Source: Methylobacterium thuringiense
Lineage (GTDB): Bacteria; Pseudomonadota; Alphaproteobacteria; Rhizobiales; Beijerinckiaceae
Reading direction: 5' to 3'
Length of the DNA stretch: 40,839 bases
Assembly: GCF_022179645.1 (NCBI RefSeq)
Contig: NZ_BPRA01000021.1
Coordinates: 1-40,839 of the forward strand
How positions within the stretch are numbered: the stretch's first letter is position 1; each line of letters starts with the position of its first letter. The position numbers and the translations under genes are program-made. Below are positions 40,113 to 40,839 of this stretch, in pieces. The notes under the pieces are model-generated. The model did no database searches and had not been told where the DNA came from. It saw nothing but the letters and a program-made list of their open reading frames with translations.

Positions 40113-40839
40113 CGCTTGCCGAAATCGCACGAGCCTTGAACGGGCAGATCGCTGGGCAGCAGGTTCTAGCCCCTGGGCCCGGTCACTCCCGCAAGGATCG
40201 GAGCCTGTCGATCCGACTGTCGGAGGCGTCCTCGGACGGCTTCACGGTGCACAGTTTCTCAGGCGACGATTTCCGCATTTGTCGAGATTTCGTAGCCGAA
40301 GCGATTGGCCTGCCGCGGGATCGTTGGCGGGAGCGACGCGAGCCTGACCAGGCCGAAGTAGAGCGCCGCCTTGAGGCTCGTAGGCGAGCTGAGGCCCGCG
40401 ATCGAAATGAAACGGCGCGCCTGCAGCGCCGTGCCGTCGCCATTTGGAACGAGGCCGGCGATCCGGCTGGAAGTGTCGTCGAGCGCTACCTAAAATCTCG
40501 AGCCCTTGATCTGCCGCCGGAGGTTGCCGGCGACGTGATCCGGTTTCATCTGCGCTGCCCATGGGAGACCGGCACAGCGCCGGCCATGGTCGCGGCCATG
40601 CGGTGCGTCCGGACAGGCGCGATCACCGCCGTGCACCGGACGGCGCTCTCCCCCGAGGGCTCGAAGCTCGGACGCAAGATGTTCGGCACGGCCGGCGGCG
40701 CCGCCGTCATGCTCGACGCCGAGGAGGAGATCACCACTGGGCTCGCGATCGGCGAGGGGATCGAGACCGTGCTTGCCGCGCGCCAACTCGGTATCAGGCC
40801 GGCCTGGGCGCTCGGCTCGCTGTTCCCGGTGCTACCGGG
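40103..40839 (+). CDS. Toprim-domain primase-like protein, N-terminal part (continues at base 1)
   Basis: GTG start overlapping the previous stop by 10 bases. The N-terminal block (LAPGPGHSRKDRSLSIRLSE) is typical of plasmid/phage Toprim proteins without a CHC2 zinc finger. A charged linker follows, then IRFHLRCPWETG, and the Toprim domain begins with LAIGEGIETVLAARQLG carrying the catalytic Glu. The frame is cut by the window edge; through the 15-base overlap it continues at position 16 and ends at 190, giving 303 aa in all. Expected to act with the RepA-like ATPase in replication initiation or priming. Confidence 0.88.
   Translation, partial: MAITLAEIARALNGQIAGQQVLAPGPGHSRKDRSLSIRLSEASSDGFTVHSFSGDDFRICRDFVAEAIGLPRDRWRERREPDQAEVERRLEARRRAEARDRNETARLQRRAVAIWNEAGDPAGSVVERYLKSRALDLPPEVAGDVIRFHLRCPWETGTAPAMVAAMRCVRTGAITAVHRTALSPEGSKLGRKMFGTAGGAAVMLDAEEEITTGLAIGEGIETVLAARQLGIRPAWALGSLFPVLP
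40825..40839. repeat. Terminal 15-bp overlap, right copy
   Basis: Identical to bases 1-15, in the same frame of the Toprim gene. Evidence for circularity. Confidence 0.85.

Noticed and set aside
1-40839. CRISPR arrays, tRNA/rRNA genes, insertion sequences, capsid, terminase or conjugation genes
   Set aside because: Looked for on both strands; no regular repeat-spacer array, cloverleaf, transposase motif, large-terminase motif or relaxase/T4SS gene was found.

Overview
The window looks like a complete circular replicon. Its first and last 15 bases are identical, and joining them (40839 onto 16) makes one uninterrupted Toprim reading frame (40103 through the junction to 190), giving a circle of about 40,824 bp. 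High GC, GC-rich third positions and the gene families present (HGGxSTG proteins, DUF892 ferritin-like, DUF6894-like, MucR, FlbT, PilZ, DUF3102, XRE with TIGR02391) point to an alphaproteobacterium of the Rhizobiales/Hyphomicrobiales, most like Methylobacterium or Methylorubrum. That host call comes from recognising family styles, not from a database search. A ParA/ribbon-helix-helix partition operon, a Toprim plus RepA-like AAA replication pair and a tyrosine recombinase suggest a plasmid or phage-plasmid that may also integrate. I see no terminase, portal, capsid, conjugation genes, rRNA, tRNA, IS or CRISPR.

Layout. (A) 39054 across the junction to 4015, plus strand: excisionase-like HTH, small proteins, Toprim protein, RepA-like ATPase, an array of ten GTGAC/GTCAC words (1395-1568, candidate iterons or operator), then a coupled run of small genes. 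(B) 4085-7742: DUF3429 membrane protein, PilZ c-di-GMP protein, a divergent unknown/HNH pair that could be a defence module, and an HGGxSTG pair. (C) 8011-9878: flagellin with its own terminator, a divergent full-length FlbT, and an N-terminally short FlbT-like protein. (D) 9902-13964, minus strand: tyrosine recombinase, DUF3102 protein, PD-(D/E)XK-like protein, parA and its RHH partner, with a shared CTTGATAGC motif in front of several operons. (E) 14100-18174, minus strand: DUF6492-like, alpha/beta-hydrolase-like and methyltransferase genes, partly very AT-rich, read as a recently acquired surface-glycan cassette. (F) 18418-22700, minus strand: conserved replicon-type genes of unknown role. 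(G) 22730-24745: XRE regulator with dyad operators, a TIGR02391/Ymh protein, small proteins and a clear terminator. (H) 25056-32405: small secreted or membrane proteins, a DUF892 protein, a structured leader upstream of an HTH gene, a Crp/Fnr regulator with a hairpin leader, and MucR. (I) 32519-38888: a four-gene coupled minus operon ending in two large proteins resembling phage DNA-ejection proteins, preceded by an RHH gene with tandem operator-like repeats.

Taken together, a standard replication/partition backbone carries cargo aimed at the cell surface and motility: flagellin plus its post-transcriptional regulator FlbT, glycan genes, a PilZ protein, MucR and a Crp/Fnr regulator. The most interesting hypothesis is that this replicon changes the surface identity of its host (flagellin type, perhaps its decoration), for example against flagellum-binding phages. 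That is inference.
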